Below are positions 40,772 to 50,940 of a stretch of DNA of 64,000 nt, in pieces (position 1 is the first letter of the stretch; the number at the start of each line of letters is the position of its first letter). Source of the stretch: Gracilaria gracilis (Eukaryota > Rhodophyta > Florideophyceae > Gracilariales > Gracilariaceae); NCBI GenBank assembly GCA_030374805.1, contig JARGSG010000184.1, forward strand, positions 186,001-250,000, in the 5' to 3' direction. The notes below the pieces were generated by a model. It was given only the letters and a program-made list of their open reading frames with translations, made no database searches and was not told the DNA's origin. A program made the position numbers and the translations under genes.

Positions 40772-40868
40772 ACCGTGCTCCCATTTCGTGCCTACCCCTT
40801 GTTCAACATATCTCACCACCACACGCTTCGACAACAGTTCCCTTTATTCTCATTCTTAGCTTGAAGCA

Positions 40869-41366
40869 ATGGCCAAGAAGACAGTCACCAAGGTCCTCAG
40901 CCTGGCGCTGGACCTAGTCCAAGTCGCGTGCGCGCTCGTCGTGATCGTCATAACCAGCTGGCGCCTACTGGACGTCACTCGCGACGGATTAGACTTTCAG
41001 TCAAACTGTCTACTAGATGGTTCAGGTCGCGAAGGAACATTCACAGGCACTCAGTTCTGCGCGTACGTCATTTTAGTCGGTGGCATTTCGCTCATTTTCA
41101 ATGCCGTTGTCGGATGTGCGCGCAACATCTGCAAATGTCTCACCGTGGGCGCTTTTGGCGCTTCTAGACTGATTTCTATAGCGGGCGATACCATCTTAAC
41201 TATTTGGTGGGGTGTCGCGTTCTACTTTGTTGTTCGACGGGGAGTCGCAGCGAATAATGCAGACTGGCCTGAGAGAGCTGCTCGGGATGGCGTTATTGCT
41301 GCTACATTTGGCGCTATGGCCGCTTATGCTGCGGATATTATTGTGGGCTTCTTTTCGTTCGCATGA
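40869..41366 (+). CDS. Tetraspan (MARVEL/CASP-like) membrane protein
   Basis: 165-residue protein with four hydrophobic helices at about 9-30, 62-84, 92-122 and 140-164 and a Cys-containing loop between helices 1 and 2 (SNCLLDG...TQFCAY). Short cytoplasmic ends, an Arg in helix 1 (SWRLLDV) and the overall layout resemble MARVEL/CASP-like proteins, but sequence signals are weak, so this is a fold-level guess. The ATG at 40869 has context CAATGG and follows a TATA-like box. Confidence 0.78.
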   Translation: MAKKTVTKVLSLALDLVQVACALVVIVITSWRLLDVTRDGLDFQSNCLLDGSGREGTFTGTQFCAYVILVGGISLIFNAVVGCARNICKCLTVGAFGASRLISIAGDTILTIWWGVAFYFVVRRGVAANNADWPERAARDGVIAATFGAMAAYAADIIVGFFSFA

Positions 41367-41480
41367 TATGTTCCCTGACCAGCTCGTTTGTTTTCTTTAC
41401 GCGGACAAAGCGGGAACGTATCACCCCTTTGCTCGCACCGTTTTCTTATCAAATCATTGTTTTATGTATAGTTGTTTCAG

Positions 41481-41949
<469 letters not shown>

Positions 41950-42415
41950 TCTGGGGTTGTCTGCGGCGTTTCGCGCTTTTGCTTCTGAAATAAATGGTTC
42001 AGCAAAGGATAGCACGGTCGTTCTTTGGAGTTTGTGCAATGAAGTGTTCGGCAACCAACCTTGCTACGAGGGAACTGCCCGTGTAAAAAGAGAGAAAGTC
42101 GCCGTTCTTTTAGACGCCCTCCGTCACGGAACTGGGAATCATCGATGCGCAGTCAATTTGCCAGCTTTATGCCAGCTTTACAGAAGACAACTGTAATGCA
42201 AAATAAAAACATTCACAATTGTTTAGTGAAAATCGAAAATGGGCGCCGGCCGGCGACGCTGGCCACTGTGCCAGCTGCTCCTCCGGAAAGTGCCCCATCG
42301 CGAAAGAGGCACTTGATTTCGACATCGTCCTCAGCGCGAAAACAGCCCTCGTCCTATCAGTCGCGTCGACGATCCTCGTTCCTTTCAGCTGCGAAGCGAA
42401 GAAAATCGTCACATC
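41950..42415. promoter_or_regulatory. Divergent promoter region UFM1/RPS15
   Basis: 466 bases between the start of UFM1 (-) and the start of the uS19 gene (+). Open frames crossing it run into the uS19 gene in the wrong frame. No TATA box is evident. Confidence 0.5.
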
Positions 42416-42985
42416 ATGCAGGTTCAACCGAAGCGCAGGACTTTCAAGAAGTTCACTTTTCGTGGAGTGGATCTCGATGCACTGCTCACCATGAAACCCG
42501 TCGAGCTTCTTCCCTTGCTTTCATCGCGTGCTCGCAGAAAGTTCAACCGGGGAATCACCCGGAAACCTATGGCTTTGATCAAGAAGCTGAACAAGGCTAA
42601 GAAAGAGGCTGCTGAACATGAGAAGCCAGACGTTGTTAAGACTCATCTTCGAAACGTAAGTTCATACGAATGCACCTTAAAGCGAACGCCGAAATCGTCA
42701 TTTCTTGCCGCGATAGCCCTGTTAGTAACCGATTTGCTGACTCTTTTGTTGAATGTTTGTTTTACTTCATCGTTCCGCGATTGCTTTGAGCAGATGATCG
42801 TCGTTCCAGAGATGATCGGATCTGTTATCGGCGTATACAATGGCAAGACATTCAACGCGGTTGAGATCAAGCCGGAAATGATTGGGACCTACCTTGGCGA
42901 GTACAGCTGCACCTACAAGTTTGTGCGCCATGGAAGGCCAGGTATTGGTGCCACCCACTCTTCGCGGTTCATTCCATTGAAGTAG
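42416..42985 (+). CDS. RPS15: 40S ribosomal protein uS19 (RPS15), frame-preserving intron
   Basis: 143-residue cytosolic uS19 from exons 42416-42655 and 42794-42985 (human 145). Exon 1 has [15 protein letters not shown] and [12 protein letters not shown]; exon 2 has [35 protein letters not shown] and [18 protein letters not shown]. The 138-nt intron (AAC|GTAAGT, TTGCTGAC branch-like site, GAGCAG acceptor) is exactly 46 codons with no stop, so the genomic frame stays open. Retention would insert a hydrophobic 46-residue segment into the middle of a ribosomal protein. The family needs N80 joined directly to M81, so the spliced form is the real product. Confidence 0.96.
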   Translation: MQVQPKRRTFKKFTFRGVDLDALLTMKPVELLPLLSSRARRKFNRGITRKPMALIKKLNKAKKEAAEHEKPDVVKTHLRNVSSYECTLKRTPKSSFLAAIALLVTDLLTLLLNVCFTSSFRDCFEQMIVVPEMIGSVIGVYNGKTFNAVEIKPEMIGTYLGEYSCTYKFVRHGRPGIGATHSSRFIPLK

Positions 42986-44071
42986 ATGTTATATTGGGTT
43001 GTCAAATCGTTCACCTGAGGCGCTTGGAAATCTACGCTTCTAATTCATGTAAATGATTCATGAACAAACTGTTTCTTCACAGATCGCGTGTTCTTCGTTC
43101 GTCCTGGTGCGGCGATGTCGCAATTCACATTTGTGAATCTTTGCATAGCTTCATCCGATCTGGTGAGTGCGTAAGTCCGCGGTCAGTAAAGAACGTCTCC
43201 AGGTAGGCGGCAAATATATGACTAGACTAGGTCTTCTGAGCCTTTGAGTAGTTGAACGCCCCGGTCGAGCGCAGCATAGTCACAATCGAGCAGATTCCTT
43301 TCGAGGAATAAGAACAGCATTCCACACGCAAACGCATGAAATCTATATGGTACTGACTCGGTAACGGGCAAGCAGTGTTCACACGTCAATACCCGAAAAC
43401 TTATTCGGCCACTCCTGAATTCTGGACGTCAGCATCGTACGTCCTTAAGAAGGCGATGTATACAGACACCAAGCAGATAGGATTCATATATTTTTCCCCC
43501 ACTTCTTTCGGGTTGCACAAGGTCAATTTCTCTCTAACTCTCGTTTATGAAAAGCGTACTACCTTCGTATGCTATTACTCGTACGCGTGGGTTATTGAAG
43601 ACCGAACAACTGGTAACACTTTCATACCGTAGCGGGGGGGTCGACTTGTCACCATGGACAAGCCACAATTTATTGTGCTCACTTTCCCTGTAAAAGGGCA
43701 ACAGAGTTCAATTGCTACCAGTCAGAACATTCTGTATTGAGAAACGTTTTCTCCAGAGGTAGGCGAGCAAGTTTTGCGGACATTCCCCAACAATCTCACA
43801 AACTGGTAATCCTCGACGTGGACGGAGAGTTGAGAACAACAACAACAAAATCCTTTGACATCTTCGAAAGAAATGCTCAACGTTTAGCACCTCGGTCACG
43901 TCTATCAACATCAACAACTCCTGTCCGTGGTCTTTCGGTGCAGAAATCTTCTGGCTATCCCTTTTAGAAAAATGCTGCCTGTTAAAATCCAAGGAGGGTT
44001 TTAAGATCAGTTTTCGCAAGGTGAACAGAAGCGACGAAGAACCTGCGTTTCTCGCTTATTCAAGTCCCAAC
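42986..44071. other. Intergenic region
   Basis: Between the uS19 gene and the ZnF-UBP gene, both plus. Short frames at 43375-43632 and 43737-43967 lack motifs. An additional 5' exon of the ZnF-UBP gene could lie near its right end. Confidence 0.45.
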
Positions 44072-44557
44072 ATGGGTATCTTGGAGGCTGGTTTCTCGAT
44101 TGTTCCCTCACCAAACTGCCCACACATATCTGATTCTGGATTTGTTGTTCACCCTGACCTCAGTCCCGATCCGCGCACAGCTGGAAAAGGAAGGAGGCAG
44201 AATCGGTTCCTCAAGTATCAATGCTGCAAAACTTGTGGAGATGCAGACGAAGGATGGGTATGTATCGTTTGCTGCTTTCCGGGATGCAGTCGCTACAAGC
44301 AAGGTCATATGGTGAAGCATGCCGAAGATGAAGATCGAGAAAACACTCATCCAGTTGTTGCCATCAGTCTGTCCGACCTGAGCTTTTGGTGTTTCAACTG
44401 TGACACCTACATCACGCATCCTAAACTTGAAAAGCCATTTCAGGAGTTCCATCGTGGAAAGTTTGGCCAACTCCCATCCGGAAATTTACACATTCAGGAC
44501 TCTACTACACCAAACGTAATCCTCGAAAGCAATGCCAAAGACGGCAAGTCAGAGTGA
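44072..44557 (+). CDS. Small ZnF-UBP (BUZ) domain protein
   Basis: 161-residue protein that is mostly one UBP-type zinc finger, the domain that grips the free C-terminal Gly-Gly of ubiquitin in HDAC6 and several USPs. Cys/His ligands are spread as CCKTCG, GWVCIVCCFPGC, GHMVKHAE, ENTHPV and FWCFNCDTYITHP; the pocket residues R-Y (SRYKQGHM) and the Trp of FWCFNC are kept, and HRGKFG matches the HDAC6 end. No deacetylase or protease domain is present. The ATG at 44072 is the first in frame; a GTG 17 codons upstream suggests a possible missed exon. It likely senses unanchored or C-terminal ubiquitin (inference). Confidence 0.85.
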   Translation: MGILEAGFSIVPSPNCPHISDSGFVVHPDLSPDPRTAGKGRRQNRFLKYQCCKTCGDADEGWVCIVCCFPGCSRYKQGHMVKHAEDEDRENTHPVVAISLSDLSFWCFNCDTYITHPKLEKPFQEFHRGKFGQLPSGNLHIQDSTTPNVILESNAKDGKSE

Positions 44558-44679
44558 TGATCTTAGTCTGCGTAAGGGTAAAGATGAACATCCTAAATTA
44601 TCGATTAGGCAAACGGAGAGAGCAATGGTATCAGCTTATGAATCACACGAGTCAAGTGCTTTTCATCCCACTTTTAAAC

Positions 44680-47481
44680 TCAACAATGCTGTGGCATTTC
44701 TTTGTACGCAAGCATTGTCAGCATATCTGCTATCAACCCTGTCCACCCTGTTTGATGGGTAGCTCCTAACCCAGAACCATTGTCACCATCAAAGAATTCG
44801 AAATACAAAGGATGCATCCATTTTGGATGACCAGGATATCTTGCAAACTTTTGAAGAGACGGGCGACTTCCTTCTACATTCATTTCAAAAAGTTTTGCAA
44901 CCCGAGTTATGATATGGAAGGCAACCTCTCTTAGATTCATCAAAGTTCCAGAGTTTGTGGGGCATTCAACCTTGAAGTCGTCCCCGAGGCAGCTGTGATA
45001 CTTGAGTAAGCTTTCGATTATCAGATAGGTTGCCGGGATCCATATGCTTCCTCTCCAACTAGAATTTCCGCCAAACATTTTTCCATCGCCGTAACTCTCC
45101 GCGGGGAGATAACGATATTCCTTCTCTACTACTCCATCATCAAACAAATAGGGAGAATCTTCGAGTTCTTTGCTTGCAGAACGAATACCATACTCAGAGA
45201 AGAAGCAGTTCTCATCCAGTACCTTTTCCAGAATTCGTCGAAGCTTTTCTTCTCTCACAGCATGGACACCGATTTGTGATTTTCCGTTCCCCACGCGAGG
45301 AGTCACTGTTCTGTCAGTGAATACATTATCACTAGTAAGACTATTTCCGAGATTCGCATGCTGATCACTGCTATAGTATTGCCGAACAGCCTCAGAGAAG
45401 GCCGGTCGCTTCTCGATTACATCAACATCAAGAGTCTCTACAGCAAGTATCGGGATCAAGCCAACAAGAGTGGGAATGCTAAGCTGCCGAGGTTCATAAT
45501 CATGTTTTAGTTTCATTGAGTCATAGAAAAACCCGTCTTTAGCCGAGTACAACATGATATGGCCACCCCCAGGTTTGTCCAGATCTCCATCGTAATTGTT
45601 TAACGCCATTGCTCGAAAACCGGCATCAATAAAGAACTGCGATGCAAATGCTTCTGCAGATTCATCTTTCAATAGTAGTGATAATTTCATCATCGTCAAC
45701 GCGGTGGCCGCTGCCCATGCTGTACCGTCAACTTGGTACATAGATTCCACATGTTCCGGCAGACTGCTACGGTCAACGAGTGATATATTATCTAAGCCAA
45801 GAAATGACTTCCCGACAATATGGCTGTCCACTTCAGCGCTTGTGGCAAACCACGTATAGAAACGATTTAAACGGGGATAACAGAGGCGGAGAAAAGAAAC
45901 GTCTTCTATTCCATACATTTCTTTTTCAATCATGTAAACCTTATATGCGCTCCACGCCTGCAGTGGTGGATTGCTGTCTCCCAAATCCCATTCATAAGCT
46001 GGAACTTGTCCACTCGTACTCATGTAATTCGGACCCATGAGAAGCATAACCTGACTCTTTGCAAATTCTGGATCAATCGCCGCAAAGATTACATTATGAA
46101 ACGCAGCATCCCAGGCAGCAAACCACGGATATTCCCATCCATCACAGGCAGTAATGATGTCAAGAGCGTTGAAATGTGTCCAACTCCGATTCCTTCCACG
46201 GGAGGAACGTCGCCTTTCTGGACCAACTGAAAGCCACTCCTTGGCATTGTAGATGTACGTCATTCGAGACCACAGCATTCCAGCATAAGCCTGTCTCTGT
46301 ATCATTCTTCGCTCATTTGACATTCTACATGGAGAAATCCAATCATAGAACGCATCGGCTTCTCTGATCCTTTTTGCACGAATAGCTTCAAAAGTTTCAA
46401 AGAAGGTTACCTCCCTTTCCGCCTCGTTAGTAGGCATCAATCGCAATCGAATCGTGGTCTTGCTCTTCGGCTTGGTTTCAAGCACGTACATAACGGCTGA
46501 CTTGGTGCCCTTTTGTTCTGGATTGATAAATGATGAGTTACCGGAGATCACGTATTCATCAATACCGTGTTTGGGATATGGCGAGCCCGCTCTTTTGTAC
46601 AAATCTCGACATATCGACCTTCCCCTAAACTGCGAAAATGCTGTCTCATTATCACAGAACAGTACTGAACTGCGATCCTTTTCGCACAAAAGTGACATCG
46701 ATGGTACGTGATCTCCAAGAGCATCGCACGTAATCGAAGAGACGGAACTACCATCTCCAATTTTGTCGGAAATGAACATTTCTGGTTTTACAGAGTTTCT
46801 ATCCCAACTCCAAGTGTTGCGGAACAACAAAGTTGGGAGCAAAACGAGCTCCTCTTCATCTTCAGAACAGTTTTCAATCGTTACTGCTATAAATGTATCA
46901 AGTGGGGTGTTTTTGATATACTCAACAGTTATATCAAAAAACCGGTCGTCGTCAAACACCCCAGTATCCATGAGTTCGTACTCAGGAATATACGAATGTG
47001 TTTCATACAGCTCTTTCCTTCTCTTTAAATTTTCCTCCTCGACGGCCTTATAAGGAAACTCATCCATAGGGTATCGATATGTTGCTTTCATGTACGAACT
47101 ACTTGGAGTACCATCCTCAAAGAAGTATACTTCTTTCACGTCTTCCCCATGAATGCCTTCGTGGTTTGTGAGCCCCCAAAGACGAGATTTCAGTACAAGA
47201 TCCCTTCCGTTCCACATTGACAAGGAAAAGTTCAGCAATTGTCTTTCATCACAATAACCAAGTAATCCATCCTCACCCCAGCGATATGCACGATAGGGAA
47301 CATCTTCATGACGAAACCAAGACCAAGCTCCTCCGTTTGGTGAATAATCTTCACGAACGGTGCCCCACTGACGATCAGAGAGATACGTCCCAAACAAACG
47401 CCAAGGACTCTTTCCGTCGAGTATGCGTAAGCGTTCCTCCGGGGGATGGTCTACATCCAACAACGGACGAAGAGGCTTCAT
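44680..47481 (-). CDS. GH63-type glucosidase of bacterial/cyanobacterial style
   Basis: 933-residue intronless glycoside hydrolase of the MGH1/GH63 (alpha/alpha)6-barrel group. It aligns by motif with ~900-residue bacterial 'glucosidase' proteins, not with ER glucosidase I: GTYLSDRQWGTVREDYS at residue 31, YRAYRWGEDGL, MWNGRDLVLKSRLWGLTN, EDVKEYYF-like EDVKEVYFFEDGTP, DTGVFDDDRFFD. The catalytic half has EYPWFAAWDAAFHN (likely acid Asp), VPAYEWDLGD and, near the end, FGGNSSWRGSIWIP and GATHQTGWTG. There is no signal peptide, so it is probably cytosolic, perhaps acting on glucosylated small molecules or storage glucans (inference). Ancient transfer from bacteria or plastid ancestor is plausible. 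Confidence 0.88.
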   Translation of the reverse strand: MKPLRPLLDVDHPPEERLRILDGKSPWRLFGTYLSDRQWGTVREDYSPNGGAWSWFRHEDVPYRAYRWGEDGLLGYCDERQLLNFSLSMWNGRDLVLKSRLWGLTNHEGIHGEDVKEVYFFEDGTPSSSYMKATYRYPMDEFPYKAVEEENLKRRKELYETHSYIPEYELMDTGVFDDDRFFDITVEYIKNTPLDTFIAVTIENCSEDEEELVLLPTLLFRNTWSWDRNSVKPEMFISDKIGDGSSVSSITCDALGDHVPSMSLLCEKDRSSVLFCDNETAFSQFRGRSICRDLYKRAGSPYPKHGIDEYVISGNSSFINPEQKGTKSAVMYVLETKPKSKTTIRLRLMPTNEAEREVTFFETFEAIRAKRIREADAFYDWISPCRMSNERRMIQRQAYAGMLWSRMTYIYNAKEWLSVGPERRRSSRGRNRSWTHFNALDIITACDGWEYPWFAAWDAAFHNVIFAAIDPEFAKSQVMLLMGPNYMSTSGQVPAYEWDLGDSNPPLQAWSAYKVYMIEKEMYGIEDVSFLRLCYPRLNRFYTWFATSAEVDSHIVGKSFLGLDNISLVDRSSLPEHVESMYQVDGTAWAAATALTMMKLSLLLKDESAEAFASQFFIDAGFRAMALNNYDGDLDKPGGGHIMLYSAKDGFFYDSMKLKHDYEPRQLSIPTLVGLIPILAVETLDVDVIEKRPAFSEAVRQYYSSDQHANLGNSLTSDNVFTDRTVTPRVGNGKSQIGVHAVREEKLRRILEKVLDENCFFSEYGIRSASKELEDSPYLFDDGVVEKEYRYLPAESYGDGKMFGGNSSWRGSIWIPATYLIIESLLKYHSCLGDDFKVECPTNSGTLMNLREVAFHIITRVAKLFEMNVEGSRPSLQKFARYPGHPKWMHPLYFEFFDGDNGSGLGATHQTGWTGLIADMLTMLAYKEMPQHC

Positions 47482-48453
47482 CTGTCTTGATCAGTGAGCT
47501 TCCGTCGGGATTGAACCCTAAGATATGAAACGCTTCTGCTTCGCAAGAGTCTCGGACAACGTTCCCGATGATCTGCGTGGTCAACAAATCCAGCAGTTGA
47601 TACTTCGCAGGTATGGCACAACTCCAGAGGCTTTTGAAGTGTCCCAAGCCAGGCATCAAGTCTGGCCAACGCCAGTTTCATTTTGCCCCGAAAGACTACG
47701 CAGTACCAACAATATTTGGTTTCTACAGCCTTCTGCTGGTGAGAGTCTCTCCCCAAGCCAAGAAGGGGGCGGCCGTCAGCTTGAAGCAATTGGGACAAAT
47801 TTGTGTAGTGTAGCAAATTTCGCGATCGGCTGTGTCAAATGTGTCTGGTATTTTTGAAGGCTGGTACTGTATCTATGTAAGTTTAAGTGGAATCTAATAG
47901 ATCTAATAGAAATGTTCCGGGATGCTCCCTCCTCCTGACCAACACTCGCGTCCGCCCCCGACCTGTTCGAAGACCTTTCTGTTCCATTGCCCCCCAATCC
48001 TCATCATGATCTGCGGTCTGTAGGAAACATTCTCTTGCTTGTATATACTCGAATGCCAGCTGAGTAGATACCATGGTTACCTGAGGGTTTCATGCAAATC
48101 AGCCAGCTGTTACAACATGCCGACTTGAAACATTTGGAAAACAAGGTAGATCCTGCAGAAGTGAGAGTTCGCGAGGTTCTTCTGTCTGTAGACAGCGCAT
48201 CATTACGTTCACAGTGACAAGAAATTCTAAGGGTTGCTAATGTCACAACGAACATGTAACTTTACATGTACAGTATCCCCATACGTTTTGTGCTTCCGCC
48301 TGTGGGTAGAAATGTAATCTACACCCACGGAGATTTACGCGAGCAGGGAGTTGTTTAGCTTTATGCACCTGAACTCCTCTAAAACGTCCACAAAGAACGG
48401 CATATCGCAGAAGAGAATGACGAAATCTTCGATTGGTGCCCGACTCAGTAACC
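47482..48453. other. Intergenic region
   Basis: Between the GH63 gene and LCMT1, both minus. A 110-codon plus-strand ATG frame at 47525 starts only 43 bases from the GH63 start and has no motif, so it is not called. The stretch holds the GH63 promoter. Confidence 0.5.
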
Positions 48454-49503
48454 TTACACGAGTTCATCCCTACAGTTTTCCAGATCCATTGAAGCAAAGA
48501 AGCCCTCTCTGCCGCTGAATCCTTTTGCAGCAAGGATTATTCCATAGTGGGAAAGAATTTGTTCTGATCGCTCCTTTTCCTCGACCTTTTCTATCTCATC
48601 CAGTTTTAGCATCTCTTCTTTCCTCAATCTTTTCTGAAGTCCTTCATACATTGTAAGCCCGGAGCAGCGGTCCCAACCAAGCTCTGTGAATCTCTTGATT
48701 TGCGAGTCGATAGATGGATGCTTTTCTAGTCCTAGAAGTGGGAGCTGCATCTCGGCAAAGACTTTCTGCATGCTGGTTCCAAACTCTTCTTCTTTAACCA
48801 CGTGGTCAAAGTCGAGAAAACAGCAAGGTCCTAGAAACTTTTCTGCGAAAAACCTGATGACATCATCGCAGCGACTTGGTTCCAAGTAAACCAATGCAAC
48901 CTCTGCAAATATGAGAGTGGGTTTTGAGAAATCGATTCTGCAATCCAACAACGTGCGTTGCAGCTTTCGGAGATTGCGAAGGTCGCAGGACTGAAGATGG
49001 TAAAACGAGTTGTCAAGAGAAATTGGATGTGCTTTCCAAGCACAGAAATGTGACGATCCCCACTCTCTACCATCGAAAACCGAATTATCCGTTAGAACGC
49101 CTTCAGTCAAATATTGCTTCTGCTGCACAACAGATTGCAGATCAATTTCAACATATCGGATAGTTGGTAGTGATCGAAGCTTTGTAAACAGTTGAAAGGG
49201 GAAGGTATCCAGCCCGGATCCCAGCGAGATCACTTGCACCAATTCGTCCTTAAAGTTCTTCAGGAAGGCCACTACCAGAGTTCTCTTCATGAGCACACGA
49301 ACATATGTATTCCGATTGCTTAAAGGCGACAATTTGTAAACATAATCTGGAGAAAGATCAGTGTCGAAAAGAAATTCCATCTCATGGCGAGCTTTGATAG
49401 AGGTAACGTAAGGATCGTCGTAGTATCCTTTGTTGGCAGCAGAAACATACGATACAAATGAAAATCCGCTGCTATCTGGCACCAAGTCCTTTGGATGGTT
49501 CAT
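48454..49503 (-). CDS. LCMT1: Leucine carboxyl methyltransferase 1 (LCMT1/PPM1)
   Basis: 349-residue SAM-dependent enzyme that methylates the C-terminal Leu of protein phosphatase 2A catalytic subunits, controlling holoenzyme assembly. The order is N-terminal DDPYVTSIKARHEM, RVLMKRTLVVAFL, SAM motif I VISLGSGLDTFPFQLF, RYVEIDL, the LIFAEVALVYLEP block and a C-terminal GYIxxK-like segment (YGIILAAKG). The length fits LCMT1 and not the longer tRNA-wybutosine LCMT2/TYW4 fusions. The start is the first ATG. No intron. Confidence 0.92.
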   Translation of the reverse strand: MNHPKDLVPDSSGFSFVSYVSAANKGYYDDPYVTSIKARHEMEFLFDTDLSPDYVYKLSPLSNRNTYVRVLMKRTLVVAFLKNFKDELVQVISLGSGLDTFPFQLFTKLRSLPTIRYVEIDLQSVVQQKQYLTEGVLTDNSVFDGREWGSSHFCAWKAHPISLDNSFYHLQSCDLRNLRKLQRTLLDCRIDFSKPTLIFAEVALVYLEPSRCDDVIRFFAEKFLGPCCFLDFDHVVKEEEFGTSMQKVFAEMQLPLLGLEKHPSIDSQIKRFTELGWDRCSGLTMYEGLQKRLRKEEMLKLDEIEKVEEKERSEQILSHYGIILAAKGFSGREGFFASMDLENCRDELV

Positions 49504-50173
49504 TTCAATATAGGAGTTCGAACTCCGGTGTTTCTTTCTTTCGTATTATGAAACACTGGCGTTACTCGTAGTTGCATAAGTACACAATCGACATGTCTTG
49601 GTCACTTGTTGAAGGCATCGGCCAGCTATTCGTATGAATATCCCCACAAGATACTGCGTGAATGTCGGAAGGACCAGTGAGAGTCACTCTTAAGAATGCG
49701 AAGGTTGCTGTTGAGCTATTGCGGTTAGGCGTCCTTTCGATTTCAGCAATGACAATCCTCCTCCTCGACTAATGCCGGCAACGTTAGTCAAGGACAGACA
49801 GCTCGCTGCAGATATTTCTTCCCCTTGCTCTGCTAACAGTGCTGGATTTTGTCCAAGTCGCCATACGCGGAAATTGTTCACCTTTTACATTTGAAAAAGG
49901 CACGAGGTGTTGTTCGAGGTCTCCGGATGAGCGAAAGCTCGACTTCTGACGTGGATTTCACAGCTAACTCGAACGAGTTTACTGATGGGTAACAACTATG
50001 GGATGTTAGCTTGTGAGCGTAACACTCCTACCCTCAGGAGGAATGGGCAACATTCCAAAAACGAAGGTGACAACCCGTAGTAGCGGAGACGAGTCCATGG
50101 GCACGGGAAGCTGTGTAGGGCAGAGAGAAACCCCATAAAAAAGGGAAGCATCGCGTTCCTTCGACAGAAGAAG

Positions 50174-50536
50174 ATGGCTGATGCTTTATTGAAGTGTTGG
50201 CACTTAAGAAAAGGGTACGTACATACGCTCGGCAGACAAATGCAGACTATTCGAAACCCCCCGCACCTCAAACGACCAGAACCAGTGCGGGGACCTGAGA
50301 ACGAAGATTCAACTCCGTCCGACAAGCAACCCAAAAGGGATCATGGGCTGAGGCCATGGAATAATCGTGTGCAAAGGTTCAATCAAGGGCGAGGAGCTTT
50401 GTTAATGAATTCGACAACCGCTGCACGGAGCACACTTCGTGTTCACGGAGCTGAGCCCGGTAGTAAGCCATCTCCCGCAGCTCGCCTACTGACACAGAAA
50501 CACACAGACACGCATACCCCTACAAACTCTGAATGA
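50174..50536 (+). CDS. Possible 120-residue basic protein, unknown
   Basis: ATG in good context (AAGATGGCT) opening a frame rich in Arg, Pro, Thr and Gln, without motif or hydrophobic segment. Low complexity at the end. Could be a chance frame or leader. Confidence 0.25.
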   Translation: MADALLKCWHLRKGYVHTLGRQMQTIRNPPHLKRPEPVRGPENEDSTPSDKQPKRDHGLRPWNNRVQRFNQGRGALLMNSTTAARSTLRVHGAEPGSKPSPAARLLTQKHTDTHTPTNSE

Positions 50537-50828
50537 GTCTGCATTGATACATTGAACATGATTTCTTTCAGGGTTCACAGGCATGCATAGGTCTGTTAGC
50601 AAACACACGCCTCTGTAGAATACGAGGTGTAGAATGCTATACTTTCGTTGTCCTTGGGAAAGCCGCATATCTCTCCATACCTTCCACTTTTCTCTGGGGC
50701 ACGGTTTGCGTCACGGAGAGTGCAACTGACTGTACGATTCAATGCAAACCGAGAATACCGCCACCCTAAATCCTGGAGGAGAAGCAACTCAATTCGAACT
50801 GACAACCGTGGGGAGGGGGAGAAAGTGG

Positions 50829-50836
50829 TATAAAAG
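50829..50836 (+). promoter_or_regulatory. TATA box of coiled-coil gene
   Basis: Perfect TATAAAAG about 105 bases upstream of the ATG at 50941. With a start about 30 bases downstream, the leader would be roughly 75-80 nt. Confidence 0.6.
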
Positions 50837-50940
50837 GCAGCATGATCGTCCCGTTGGCTTCCTCTCCTCCTCCGCCGCCCGCATTTGGTCACAAAACCAT
50901 TCAGTATTGTCTTTGTCGATTGCCTATCGTTTGAACAAAT

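Larger units (their letters stand above)
35880..40868. other. 5-kb gene-poor region with GC-rich island
   Basis: 36.0-36.9 kb is GC-rich, with long frames on both strands explained by composition. The remainder is ordinary or AT-rich with only one weak small frame (37539-37793), an 11-13 bp hairpin at 38188-38218, purine-rich imperfect repeats near 39600-39790, and a longer hairpin at 39881-39944. The right end carries the promoter of the tetraspan gene. Most of it appears non-coding. Confidence 0.45.
49504..50940. other. Divergent intergenic region with weak frames
   Basis: 1.4 kb between LCMT1 (-) and the coiled-coil gene (+). It includes a possible small gene at 50174-50536 and, near 49927, an ATG frame of 21 codons followed by a donor/acceptor-like pair about 50 nt apart; neither is convincing. 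The right end has a TATA box for the next gene. Confidence 0.45.

Noticed and set aside
40430-40864. 144-codon plus-strand frame before the tetraspan gene
   Set aside because: Crosses a TATA-like box and has no domain; most likely promoter and leader.
42061-42600. 179-codon plus-strand frame
   Set aside because: Overlaps the uS19 gene in the wrong frame and its promoter.
47525-47857. 110-codon plus-strand ATG frame
   Set aside because: Starts 43 bases from the divergent GH63 start, no motif, several competing frames.
49513-49535. GGAGTTCGAACTCC palindrome resembling a tRNA T-arm
   Set aside because: Stem bases do not pair in the T-arm register and no acceptor or anticodon arm is nearby.
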